Positions 1 to 6,337 of a stretch of DNA of 12,696 nt are shown piece by piece (position 1 is the stretch's first letter; the number at the start of each line of letters is the position of its first letter). The notes beneath the pieces were generated by a model that worked only from the letters and a program-made list of their open reading frames with translations, did not search any database and was not told the DNA's origin. Source of the stretch: Spirochaetales bacterium. Its GTDB lineage: Bacteria; Spirochaetota; Spirochaetia; DSM-27196; SLAA01. The stretch spans positions 1 through 12,696 of the forward strand of contig SLBH01000151.1 in the NCBI GenBank assembly GCA_007126415.1, given 5' to 3'. A program made the position numbers and the translations under genes.

Positions 1-206
1 CAGCTGTCGAACGACTTCACCCGCCACTTGACGGTCGGATCCAAACCGATCGTGGTCAACTCCGAGCGCAGGCGAAGCTGCAACTCCTGTAGCGCCTCTT
101 CATACTTAGGCCGCAGCCGGCGATACACCTCTTCCAGGCGTGCGCGCCCCGGCAACGGCAGATCAACACGATGTAACGCGATCTGTTCCTCACCTTGATG
201 CAACAT
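1..206 (-). CDS. Probable RelA/SpoT-type (p)ppGpp synthetase, N-terminal fragment
   Basis: This is the first 68 codons of a gene that reads off the left edge; ATG lies at 206-204 on the minus strand. The translation begins MLHQGEEQIALHRVDLPLPG and continues with a charged helix (RLEEVYRRLRPKYEEALQEL) ending in DPTVKWRVKSFDS. A helical lead followed by 'R-V-K-S-(F/L)-(D/E)-S' is what I recall at the entry of the RelA/SpoT nucleotidyltransferase domain of small alarmone synthetases, where the Arg and Lys bind substrate. If so, it makes (p)ppGpp from ATP and GDP/GTP. The catalytic Asp and Glu motifs lie outside the window, so activity cannot be judged. No strong Shine-Dalgarno is visible. It is divergent from the AI-2E permease, with 42 bases between starts. 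The family call rests on one short motif. Confidence 0.55.
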   Translation of the reverse strand, partial: MLHQGEEQIALHRVDLPLPGRARLEEVYRRLRPKYEEALQELQLRLRSELTTIGLDPTVKWRVKSFDS

Positions 207-248
207 TTCGTATACTCTACTATACCATGAAATTGCGGTACGTGCAGC
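207..248. promoter_or_regulatory. Short divergent promoter region
   Basis: This AT-richer gap separates two divergent starts. For the plus-strand permease a weak sigma-70-like pair is TTGATG (195-200, inside the leftward gene) and TACTAT (218-223), spaced 17 bases and matching consensus at 4/6 each. For the minus-strand gene, TATAGT (219-224 read leftward) matches the -10 at 5/6 but has no good -35 and would give a very short leader. The two -10 candidates overlap, so the transcripts might compete. This is by eye only. Confidence 0.25.
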
Positions 249-1328
249 ATGGCAAGCGAACGTGAGATCACTACCAAGCTTTCCGAGCTCTTTCTCCTCA
301 CCGTTGTGGTCACCGTCACAATACTGTTCATTCGGTTACTGAGCCCGTTTCTTATCACGATCCTGATCGCAACCATCTTCTCACGCCTGTTTTACCCCCT
401 GTTCCTGCGCATAACTCGCGCACTCGGTGATCGCAGGCGATGGGCCGCCGCTCTGACGCTTGGCGTGATCGTGCTGCTCGTCGTAATTCCGATCTCGATC
501 CTCGGAATCCTGGCTTACACCGAGCTGATCGCAATCGCGGCGCGCTACAGCGCCATTACGCGTGAGGTCAGCTCCGCGATAGCACGTTTCAGCGAGGCCG
601 GTCTCGGCGGATTGCTCGAGCTGTTTCCCGTTTTTGAGCCCTATATGGACCACATCGAGCAGTTCTCGCTTCAGGAGATTCTGCGCGACGTGATGCAGGT
701 GGGAAGCGAGTTTCTCTTGCAGGCCTTTCAGAGCTCGTTCGTGGGGGCGGCGCGCACCGTGGGCGCCGGGCTGCTCGGGTTGCTGTTGATGTTCTTCTTC
801 CTCCTCGACGGCGAGAAGCTGGTTACGTCAATCAGCGCGGTCATCCCGATGGAGCAACGAGATATCGACTATATCTCCTCCGAAACGGTGCAGGTCACCA
901 GCGCCACGCTGGTTAGCACGGTACTGATAGGATTTTTCGAGGGCGTGTACGGCGCGTTTCTGTTTCTGTTGATAGGAATTCCCTCACCCTTTCTGTGGGG
1001 ACTCATCATGATGGTGCTTTCCGTCATTCCGCTGGTGGGGACAAACTTCGTATTTGTCCCGACAATACTGATACTCGCCTTGTCCGGTCGCTGGGTTGCC
1101 GCGTTCGTGTTGCTGGTGTTCGGCGTCGGCGGCGTCGGAATCAGCCAAAACCTCATCAAGCCGAAACTGCTCGGCACCCGTTCAGGCCTGCACCCGGCGG
1201 TCGTATTGCTCGCCACCTTAGGAGGAATCGGTTGGCTCGGAATAATCGGCTTCCTCGTGGGGCCGATCCTGGCCGGGCTATTCGCGGTGTTGTGGCGCAT
1301 GCTCGCGGAGCGCTACCGCGTCCGGTAA
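249..1328 (+). CDS. AI-2E transporter family (UPF0118) permease
   Basis: This 359-residue polytopic inner-membrane protein has the usual length of the AI-2E exporter/UPF0118 family (E. coli YdiK, TqsA, PerM). Hydrophobic segments fall near residues 14-45, 66-92, 163-187, 218-242, 246-278, 282-298 and 315-348, with a soluble stretch near 100-160 as in the family. Family hallmarks are FFLLDG (183-188), SQNLIKPKLLG (299-309, usually D-N-L-I-x-P), and the C-terminal LHPAVVLLATLGGIG followed by GFLVGPI. Some members export autoinducer-2; others act in Na+/H+ exchange, so the substrate here is unknown. The ATG at 249 has no convincing ribosome site. The gene stands alone on its strand and converges on the small membrane-protein gene 16 bases downstream. 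Confidence 0.9.
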   Translation: MASEREITTKLSELFLLTVVVTVTILFIRLLSPFLITILIATIFSRLFYPLFLRITRALGDRRRWAAALTLGVIVLLVVIPISILGILAYTELIAIAARYSAITREVSSAIARFSEAGLGGLLELFPVFEPYMDHIEQFSLQEILRDVMQVGSEFLLQAFQSSFVGAARTVGAGLLGLLLMFFFLLDGEKLVTSISAVIPMEQRDIDYISSETVQVTSATLVSTVLIGFFEGVYGAFLFLLIGIPSPFLWGLIMMVLSVIPLVGTNFVFVPTILILALSGRWVAAFVLLVFGVGGVGISQNLIKPKLLGTRSGLHPAVVLLATLGGIGWLGIIGFLVGPILAGLFAVLWRMLAERYRVR

Positions 1329-1332
1329 TCAG

Positions 1333-1346
1333 GATGCCGCGGCATC
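1333..1346. repeat. 14-base perfect palindrome at a convergent gene junction
   Basis: GATGCCGCGGCATC reads the same on both strands. It lies between the permease stop (1326-1328) and the stop of the minus-strand small protein (1345-1347), overlapping the latter. In RNA it could form a 5-bp stem (GATGC/GCATC) with a CGCG loop on either strand. There is no T-run, so it is not a classic intrinsic terminator. It could be a weak bidirectional transcript end or RNA-stabilising hairpin. Confidence 0.5.
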
Positions 1347-1581
1347 ACTCGTTGCGTTCCTCTTCAGCCGTGCTACTCCGCCTCTCTCGCTCCAAGTTGA
1401 GCACGCGCGCCTCGAGTGCCTCTATCCGCTTAACGCAGTCCGGGTTCTGCAGAGCGACCAGGTAGCGGCGCCACGCCAGCAATGCAGCAACCGCAAGCAC
1501 AATCGCTACCAATACCGGAGCCAACACCGCGATGAGATCCTTTACTGCGTCCACAAACAGATAGAATCCGTAACTCGACAC
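1345..1581 (-). CDS. Small single-pass membrane protein with coiled-coil tail, unknown function
   Basis: This 78-residue protein starts at GTG (1581-1579). A hydrophobic helix at about residues 14-37 (LIAVLAPVLVAIVLAVAALL) is followed by WRRY, which suggests a cytoplasmic C-terminus by the positive-inside rule. A short charged heptad-like helix (about 50-70, VKRIEALEARVLNLERERR) follows and could self-associate. I recognise no family. The start is 6 bases after the purE stop, and a Shine-Dalgarno-like TAGGT overlaps that stop codon, which argues for co-transcription and perhaps coupled translation with purE. The GTG start, ribosome site and organised topology make it a likely real gene rather than a shadow. 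Confidence 0.7.
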   Translation of the reverse strand: MSSYGFYLFVDAVKDLIAVLAPVLVAIVLAVAALLAWRRYLVALQNPDCVKRIEALEARVLNLERERRSSTAEEERNE

Positions 1582-1587
1582 CGTTAC

Positions 1588-2181
1588 CTACTCACCAAGC
1601 GCGTTCGGATCCTCGATAGCTCTCAGCTCTTCATCAGCCTCGAGTACCGCAGCGGCTGCGCGCTCCATGCGCTGCTCAACCTTGCGCCGCGTAGAGCCGT
1701 CGTCCGCACCCAGAATGCGCGCCGCGAGCAACGCCGCGTTCTCTGCGTTGTTGATCGCAACCGTAGCCACCGGAATACCGCGCGGCATCTGCACGATCGA
1801 AAGCAACGAATCGAGCCCATCGAGGCTCGAGCCGCGAACCGGCACGCCGATAACCGGTAGGGCGGTCATCGCCGCTACCATACCCGGCAGGTGCGCCGCG
1901 CCGCCTGCGCCGGCGATGATCACTCGCAGGCCGCGCTCGGCTGCCCGGGCGGCGTACTCTCGCATCCGGTCGGGTGTGCGATGCGCTGAAACGATCCGAT
2001 ACTCAAACGGCACCTCAAGCTCCTGCAGCACCTCAACCGCGCGCCGCATAACCGGCCAATCGGAGCTGCTCCCCATTATTACGCCTACCAACGCCTTCTC
2101 CGCCGGTGCGTGTGACCTGTCGTCGGCCGCGCTCCGTACCGAATCGCGCGCCTCCTGATCCGTGCTGTCGCTGTTCTGCAT
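1588..2181 (-). CDS. purE: N5-carboxyaminoimidazole ribonucleotide mutase, PurE
   Basis: PurE converts N5-CAIR to CAIR in de novo purine synthesis, using the product of PurK, encoded just upstream. The 197-residue product has class I PurE signatures: VGVIMGSSSDWPVM (32-45), the SAHRTP loop (65-70, with the conserved active-site His67), GAGGAAHLPGM (91-101, His97) and PVIGVPVRGSSLDGLDSLLS (109-128). Usual length is about 160-170 residues; the excess is a charged, probably disordered N-terminus of about 30 residues and a longer C-terminal helix. The ATG at 2181 has a strong ribosome site (GGAGGAAGG at 2201-2193) but with a long 11-base spacer. No nearer in-frame start with a better site is evident. 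The presence of purK supports the mutase rather than the vertebrate-type carboxylase reaction. Confidence 0.96.
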   Translation of the reverse strand: MQNSDSTDQEARDSVRSAADDRSHAPAEKALVGVIMGSSSDWPVMRRAVEVLQELEVPFEYRIVSAHRTPDRMREYAARAAERGLRVIIAGAGGAAHLPGMVAAMTALPVIGVPVRGSSLDGLDSLLSIVQMPRGIPVATVAINNAENAALLAARILGADDGSTRRKVEQRMERAAAAVLEADEELRAIEDPNALGE

Positions 2182-2300
2182 ACGCTGTTCACCCTTCCTC
2201 CGCCTTATCCCATGACATTGATGCGGTCACTCGCCGACCGCTGTTGCCGTAGAGGTATACGCATCCGCACGCGCCGTACGCGCCGCACACCCCGTACGCG

Positions 2301-2340
2301 CGCTCACGCACGCTCACGCACGCTCAGACGCGCTCAGACG
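2301..2340. repeat. 10-base tandem repeat (four units) spanning the purK stop codon
   Basis: On the plus strand there are two copies of CGCTCACGCA (2301-2310, 2311-2320) followed by two of CGCTCAGACG (2321-2330, 2331-2340). All four share CGCTCA. The purK stop (TGA, read from 2326 to 2324) lies inside the third unit, and the last residues of PurK (ASERV) are encoded by the repeat. The flanking stretch 2268-2300 is similarly low in complexity, with CGTACGCG at 2276-2283 and 2293-2300. Ten is not a multiple of three, so a change in copy number would alter the PurK C-terminus. Confidence 0.85.
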
Positions 2341-3514
2341 CGCCGATCCACAGGCTGTCTGCGGCCGCACGCGCAGCCTCGAGCGCGCTGTTGGTGTCCG
2401 CCCCCAGAGCCGTCACGTGCCCCATTTTGCGCCCCGGACGCGCGCGCCGCTTGCCGTACAGGTGGACCCGTACGCGCTCCAACGCGAGCGCCTCCTCAAG
2501 GCCGCTAATCGCCACCGGCCCCTCACTCCGGCCCCCGGCGAGCAGATTCACCATCGCCCCCGGCGACAGCAACTCGGTAGAGCCGAGCGGGAGCCCGCAG
2601 ACCGCGCGCAGGTGCTGCTCGAACTGACTCGTAACGCAGGCCTCGATCGTAAGATGCCCTGAGTTATGCGGGCGCGGCGCGATCTCGTTGACCAGCACCT
2701 CACCGTCGCCGGTGAGAAACAGCTCGATCGCGAACAACCCCGCGGTCTCAAAGCTCTCAACCGCCGCTACCGCAATCTCGGCCGCGCGCCGCTGTACCGC
2801 GTCCGGCAGCGCCGCCGGCAAAACCACTGCGTCACAGATGTTGCGCTCCGGGTGAAACATCATCTCGAACGCTTGGTACAGCCTGAGCTCGCCCCGGACG
2901 CCGCGCGCCACAAGCATCGCGGGCTCGGCTGCATCAGCGAGATATCGCTCGAGGTACCAGTGAAGTCGCGGCCCCGGTAACGCGCGTAGCTCAGCCTCGT
3001 CGCGGCAGACCACCACGCCGCGACCGTCGTACCCACCGCGCCGGGCCTTTGCGACGCACGGATACCCGATCTGCTTCCCTGCATCGCTCAGGTGAGCACC
3101 CTCATCGGCGCCACTGCCCGGCTCATCGTCACTTGGCATCTCCAGAAACTCCGGAACCGGTATACCGTGCCGGGCGAGGTGCCGCTTCTGCAGCAGCTTG
3201 TCTTGTATCGTAGCGAGAGTCCGGGCCGACGGACGAATGACGACGCCGCGGTCGGCGAGGCTCTGCAGCGCCGACACATCGATATGCTCGATCTCGTAGG
3301 TCAGCAGATCGCTCCAGGAGGCCAACTCGGCGAGCGCCTCCGGATCGGTCAAGGAGCCGACCAAGAAACGGTCGGCCACCTCCGCAGCCGCGGCCTCAGG
3401 GTCCGGGTCCAGCACGTTAACCGCGACGCCGAGCTCACGGGCCGGGGCGATCAACATGCGGCCGAGTTGCCCACCACCGATAACGCCCAACCGCATTGTA
3501 GGATGGTTGTACAC
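2324..3514 (-). CDS. purK: N5-carboxyaminoimidazole ribonucleotide synthase, PurK
   Basis: PurK is an ATP-grasp enzyme that makes N5-CAIR from AIR, bicarbonate and ATP. The 396-residue product shows the N-terminal nucleotide fold RLGVIGGGQLGRML (8-21), TYEIEHID (72-79), the ATP-grasp lysine and glycine loop YPCVAKARRGGYDGRG (151-166), and the metal/ATP-binding end LFAIELFLTGDGEVLVNEIAP followed by RPHNSGH (281-287). E. coli PurK is about 355 residues; part of the excess is an acidic insert near 127-147 (PSDDEPGSGADEG). I keep the GTG start at 3514 because GAGGAG (3527-3522) sits 7 bases upstream; the internal ATG at 3496 (Met7) has no site of its own. purE follows 142 bases downstream, a wider gap than usual and in purK-purE order, so they may be co-transcribed but not translationally coupled. 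The C-terminus runs into a tandem repeat. Confidence 0.96.
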   Translation of the reverse strand: MYNHPTMRLGVIGGGQLGRMLIAPARELGVAVNVLDPDPEAAAAEVADRFLVGSLTDPEALAELASWSDLLTYEIEHIDVSALQSLADRGVVIRPSARTLATIQDKLLQKRHLARHGIPVPEFLEMPSDDEPGSGADEGAHLSDAGKQIGYPCVAKARRGGYDGRGVVVCRDEAELRALPGPRLHWYLERYLADAAEPAMLVARGVRGELRLYQAFEMMFHPERNICDAVVLPAALPDAVQRRAAEIAVAAVESFETAGLFAIELFLTGDGEVLVNEIAPRPHNSGHLTIEACVTSQFEQHLRAVCGLPLGSTELLSPGAMVNLLAGGRSEGPVAISGLEEALALERVRVHLYGKRRARPGRKMGHVTALGADTNSALEAARAAADSLWIGASERV

Positions 3515-3521
3515 CGCCTCA

Positions 3522-3527
3522 CTCCTC
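3522..3527 (-). promoter_or_regulatory. Ribosome binding site deciding the purK GTG start
   Basis: GAGGAG on the minus strand lies 7 bases before GTG 3514. It favours this start over the ATG six codons in, even though the family fold begins only at that Met. Confidence 0.7.
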
Positions 3528-3603
3528 GACGCCAGTTCGCGCTTCGACGCCGATTCGCGACCGCCCCGCCGTCCGGCAAATCGTCGCGTTTTCGTCGCGT
3601 TTT
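3527..3603. repeat. Two short tandem repeats between the patatin and purK genes
   Basis: First, an imperfect 18-base duplication: CGACGCCAGTTCGCGCTT (3527-3544) and CGACGCCGATTCGCGACC (3545-3562), 13 of 18 identical. Second, a perfect 11-base duplication CGTCGCGTTTT at 3582-3592 and 3593-3603, followed by a partial third copy (CGTT). They fill most of the 99-base gap downstream of the patatin stop and upstream of purK. I see no gene, clear promoter or terminator here; the promoter for purK should lie somewhere in this stretch. Confidence 0.7.
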
Positions 3604-3613
3604 CGTTGCAGAT

Positions 3614-4729
3614 TCATAACAGTGATCCGATCGCGTTGTCGAGCGTCGTCACGTTGTCCTCGATAATTCGTCGCGCAACGCCCTGCAAGGCGTCGATATT
3701 CTCATCGCTCGCGTCGTCCATAGCCTCGGACGCTCCGTACAACGGCGCGTTGAAACGATAGTACTCCACTCCCGGCAGCCTCGTCAGCTGATAGTTCACC
3801 GCTTCGGCAACCCCCTCGGTGGTCATCGCCGTAAGCGGCACCCCCTTGATCGGAGAAACCCAGTCTATGTACCCCCAGTTGCGCATCTCGCGGTATGTGA
3901 AACGACGGGTGCGCTTGCCGGTACCGAGCGACACGATTATGAAGCGCCGCGCCCGAGGGTACATCTTGCGCGCCTCGATATAGGCCGACATAGCCGGGTT
4001 GGACGCAAAAATTGCGCCGTCGATCAAGCAGTAGAACTCTCGGCTATGCCCGTCGACCGGGCGGATATAGGCCGGCTCAAAAAAGGTGGGCGCGGCCGAG
4101 GCCGCCCGAGCGGCGTCGCGCATGAGAAAGTCGCGGTCGTCGTACCGCCGATAATGCGCCGGGCGACGCTTAAAAAAGAACGGCGTGCCTCGCTCGGTAT
4201 CGTAGCTGGTAATGAGCAGGTTGGTGAGCGCCTCGCTGACCCTGAGATCCCCAAACAACATGCGCAGGAGTCGCTCGTACGGCGCCGCGTCGTACTTCTC
4301 GCCGAAAGCCTGTAGCACCGTGCGCAAGCGGTTGAACTTCCAACGCGGAAAGACCTGCGAGCCGTAGCGCGTGTAGATCTCGATAATGCGCTCTATCGTG
4401 ACCGCGGGGTGAGGGGCCGGCGGCGGCTCGCGCTCCGCGCTTGATTCGCCGCCGTGGTTGAAATGCTGCTCGGGAGCACACAGCCCCAGCGCAATCAAAC
4501 CGCCGGTGGAGGTGCCCGCCACGAGGTCGAACACCTCGTGTATCCGGGGGACCTTGCGCCTTCCCCAGGATGCGCACCGGAGCTCTATCCGGCGATAGAT
4601 ATCGTGCAGCAGAAACGTCGGTATCAAGCCCCGTACGCCGCCTCCGTCTATTGATAAAATCCGGACGGTGCGCTTGTACCGCGCGGTGTATCGTTTGAAC
4701 ACGGCCCCCCCACCACCTGCACCCATCAC
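3614..4729 (-). CDS. Patatin-like phospholipase
   Basis: This is a 371-residue patatin-family lipid acyl hydrolase with a Ser/Asp dyad. Visible elements are RILSIDGGGVRG (23-34), which forms the oxyanion hole; FDLVAGTSTGG (67-77), holding the GxSxG nucleophile Ser74; SAAPTFFEPAYI (211-222); and LIDGAIFASNP (235-245), with catalytic Asp237 in the D-G-A motif. All catalytic elements are intact. A proline- and glutamate-rich loop (about 88-110) is an insertion. There is no signal peptide, so it is probably cytosolic or membrane-peripheral; the substrate is not evident. The listed start is GTG-ATG at 4729/4726, 5 bases after the upstream coiled-coil gene. No strong ribosome site is visible, and an internal GTG (Val10) after a G-rich stretch is a possible alternative. 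Similar folds act as toxins (ExoU) or anti-phage effectors (CapV), but no CD-NTase or other partner is adjacent, so a housekeeping lipase is more likely. Confidence 0.92.
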   Translation of the reverse strand: MMGAGGGGAVFKRYTARYKRTVRILSIDGGGVRGLIPTFLLHDIYRRIELRCASWGRRKVPRIHEVFDLVAGTSTGGLIALGLCAPEQHFNHGGESSAEREPPPAPHPAVTIERIIEIYTRYGSQVFPRWKFNRLRTVLQAFGEKYDAAPYERLLRMLFGDLRVSEALTNLLITSYDTERGTPFFFKRRPAHYRRYDDRDFLMRDAARAASAAPTFFEPAYIRPVDGHSREFYCLIDGAIFASNPAMSAYIEARKMYPRARRFIIVSLGTGKRTRRFTYREMRNWGYIDWVSPIKGVPLTAMTTEGVAEAVNYQLTRLPGVEYYRFNAPLYGASEAMDDASDENIDALQGVARRIIEDNVTTLDNAIGSLL

Positions 4730-4734
4730 GCGTC

Positions 4735-5328
4735 TTAGCGGCCGGCGTCGTATAACTGCTGCAACTGCTGTTTCACTTGATCGAGAACCCCGGTGTACTG
4801 GCCTTGCAGGCGGTTCATGTTCTCGCGCAGGTACTGGGCGAACTCAGGATCGCTCGCCGGGTCCGTCCTCCCCTGTGCGCCCATCTGGCGTTGCATCTCC
4901 TGTTCCTTTTGACGGATCCGTCCCTCAAACTGCTGACGAACCGCTTCGATCATCTGGCGCCTATTCTCGAGATACTGACCGAGCAGCGAATCGAGCTGTT
5001 TGAACAGCTCCCGTAGTTGCTTGTTGTCGCGAATCACGGCTTGAAAGCCGCTCTCGAGGCGCCGGATCCGTTGCATCTCGAGGTCGTCGTTGGGAAGCTT
5101 TATGTTCATGAGCAAGACCTCGAAAAACCCCTCTTCTACCCATTCGAGCTTCTCACCCTCGAAACGCGCGAACTCCGCGGCGATATCAATCTCCTCGCCG
5201 TCGATCACCTTACTTACCAACCGTTTCCCGATCTGCTTGTGTTCGTGCATCTCGAGGCTCTTGTGGTCGCCCTGCACATTCTCAGTTTTCTCGAGCGCCA
5301 GCTCCAGAGCGCTTTTTATCTCAGACAT
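4735..5328 (-). CDS. Coiled-coil protein of unknown function (spirochaete-like)
   Basis: This 197-residue, highly charged, soluble protein has no signal peptide or membrane helix. The N-terminus MSEIKSALELALEKTENVQG resembles conserved hypothetical proteins I associate with spirochaetes; I cannot name a function. Residues 1-90 are mixed helix, with a hydrophobic patch EEGFFEVLLMNIKLP (65-79). Residues about 90-148 and 165-195 are predicted long helices rich in Gln, Glu and Arg with coiled-coil character, separated by a Gly/Pro/Asp linker (150-161). The ATG at 5328 has a strong GGAGGA site (5338-5333) 4 bases upstream, so the start is firm. The patatin gene begins 5 bases after its stop, suggesting one operon and possibly a physical or regulatory link to the lipase. 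It could be an adaptor or scaffold, which is inference only. Confidence 0.85.
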   Translation of the reverse strand: MSEIKSALELALEKTENVQGDHKSLEMHEHKQIGKRLVSKVIDGEEIDIAAEFARFEGEKLEWVEEGFFEVLLMNIKLPNDDLEMQRIRRLESGFQAVIRDNKQLRELFKQLDSLLGQYLENRRQMIEAVRQQFEGRIRQKEQEMQRQMGAQGRTDPASDPEFAQYLRENMNRLQGQYTGVLDQVKQQLQQLYDAGR

Positions 5329-5353
5329 ATCGTCCTCCGTTCAACTGCGGGTG

Positions 5354-5391
5354 TTTTACCGATTACCGAGCTTACCATCTCACAGGTAAAA
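5354..5391. promoter_or_regulatory. Inverted and direct TTACC repeats upstream of the coiled-coil gene
   Basis: TTTTACC (5354-5360) is inverted at GGTAAAA (5385-5391), with 24 bases between. Within the span TTACC occurs three times in direct orientation (5356-5360, 5363-5367, 5372-5376). The element lies between the mscS stop and the ribosome site of the coiled-coil gene. It may be an operator or leader structure. It lacks a T-run after a hairpin, so I do not call it a terminator. Confidence 0.35.
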
Positions 5392-5397
5392 ATGAAA

Positions 5398-6237
5398 CTA
5401 AACCGCTCCTCCCGGCAACTCCGAGCTATGGTAATACAGGTGCACATCGCGCTGGGGGAACGGAATAGCTACTCCGGCCTCGTCGAACGCTTTCTTAACG
5501 GTCTCGTTCAACGCAAAGGTAGCGGCGAAGAAGTTCTCCCGTGCAACCCAAACACGAACCGCAAACTTGATAGCGCTGTCACCGTGTTCGAGCACACCAA
5601 TCATCGGCTCGGGGGCACTCAGAACCATATCGTTCGCTGCAACGGTGTCGCTGAGAATCTGCTTCACGAGATCGATATCGGCAGAGTACGAAACGCCGTA
5701 CACAAGGTCGATGCGCCGGGTAGCGTTCACGCTGAAGTTGGTGACGGTGGTGTTCGCAAGGCCACCATTGGGTACCACCAAACGCTTGTTGTCGAAGGTA
5801 TTGAGAAGCGTATAGAGAATGCGAATCTCGACTACGGTGCCCATCATGCCGCCGGCATCGATGAAGTCTCCCACGTTAAAGGGGCGAAACAACAGAATCA
5901 GGACGCCTCCGGCGAAGTTCGAGAGGCTTCCTTGAAACGCGAGCCCAACCGCGAGTGCAGCGGCACCGAGCACGGCGATGAACGACGTAAGCGCGATCCC
6001 AAGCGTCTGGAACACCGTGAGCACCACCATGATCATCAGGACGCTGCGCACCACCGAGTCCAGAAACGACCGAACGGTGGGGTCGAGATCTTTTTTCAAA
6101 TCGAAAGAACGCCGGACCAAGCGCATAACACCAGCAACCACGAAACGGCCGATGATGTACACCAACACCGCCAGTACAACACGTTGCCCGTACTGCACCG
6201 CGAGCTCTCCCAATTGGTCTGCTCCTATCTCTATCAC
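5398..6237 (-). CDS. mscS: Small-conductance mechanosensitive channel, MscS family
   Basis: This is a heptameric inner-membrane channel that opens under membrane tension to release solutes on osmotic downshock. From GTG 6237 the protein has 279 residues, close to E. coli MscS (286). Transmembrane helices are at about 18-40, 62-82 and 85-118. The pore helix GAAALAVGLAFQGSLSNFAG (91-110) with its Gly/Ala pattern is clear, followed by RPFNVGDFID (118-127), VVPNGGLANTTVTNFS (154-169) and a C-terminal FAVRVW...PFPQRDVH (226-231, 259-266). An upstream in-frame ATG at 6339 would add 34 residues of non-membrane, Arg-rich sequence. I prefer GTG 6237 because AGGAGG (6252-6247) lies 9 bases before it and the fold starts immediately. 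It is divergent from the cyclase gene, and the coiled-coil gene follows 69 bases downstream. Confidence 0.95.
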   Translation of the reverse strand: MIEIGADQLGELAVQYGQRVVLAVLVYIIGRFVVAGVMRLVRRSFDLKKDLDPTVRSFLDSVVRSVLMIMVVLTVFQTLGIALTSFIAVLGAAALAVGLAFQGSLSNFAGGVLILLFRPFNVGDFIDAGGMMGTVVEIRILYTLLNTFDNKRLVVPNGGLANTTVTNFSVNATRRIDLVYGVSYSADIDLVKQILSDTVAANDMVLSAPEPMIGVLEHGDSAIKFAVRVWVARENFFAATFALNETVKKAFDEAGVAIPFPQRDVHLYYHSSELPGGAV

Positions 6238-6337
6238 GAGTCTTCTCCTCCTGTTTCGCTCCGACCGCCATAGTATCGAAGCACGGGTAAATCCTTTGCC
6301 GTGCATCGTAACCGCTTGACGCGGTGCGCGCCAAGTC
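6238..6337. promoter_or_regulatory. Divergent intergenic region between mscS and the cyclase gene
   Basis: This gap should hold promoters for both mscS and the cyclase. Visible features are the mscS ribosome site (AGGAGG, minus strand, 6252-6247), TTGACG on the plus strand (6316-6321, 5/6 match to a -35) without a good partner -10, and a small perfect hairpin ACCGC-TTGAC-GCGGT (6311-6325). A second hairpin, GCCCG-CTCTC-CGGGC (6352-6366), follows within the annotated start of the cyclase. No promoter is convincing by eye. Confidence 0.35.

Noticed and set aside
2212..2508. Plus-strand frame across the purK-purE gap
   Set aside because: Arg-rich translation of a repeat region and of antisense purK; no sign of a real protein.
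5389..5430. Possible intrinsic terminator after mscS
   Set aside because: A T-rich stretch follows the stop, but the preceding stem is only about five pairs broken by a bulge.
5017..6273. Long plus-strand open frame of 418 codons
   Set aside because: It lies opposite mscS and the coiled-coil gene, both with firm family or ribosome-site support on the minus strand. Its product is low in complexity with no recognisable domain; long antisense frames are expected at this codon bias.
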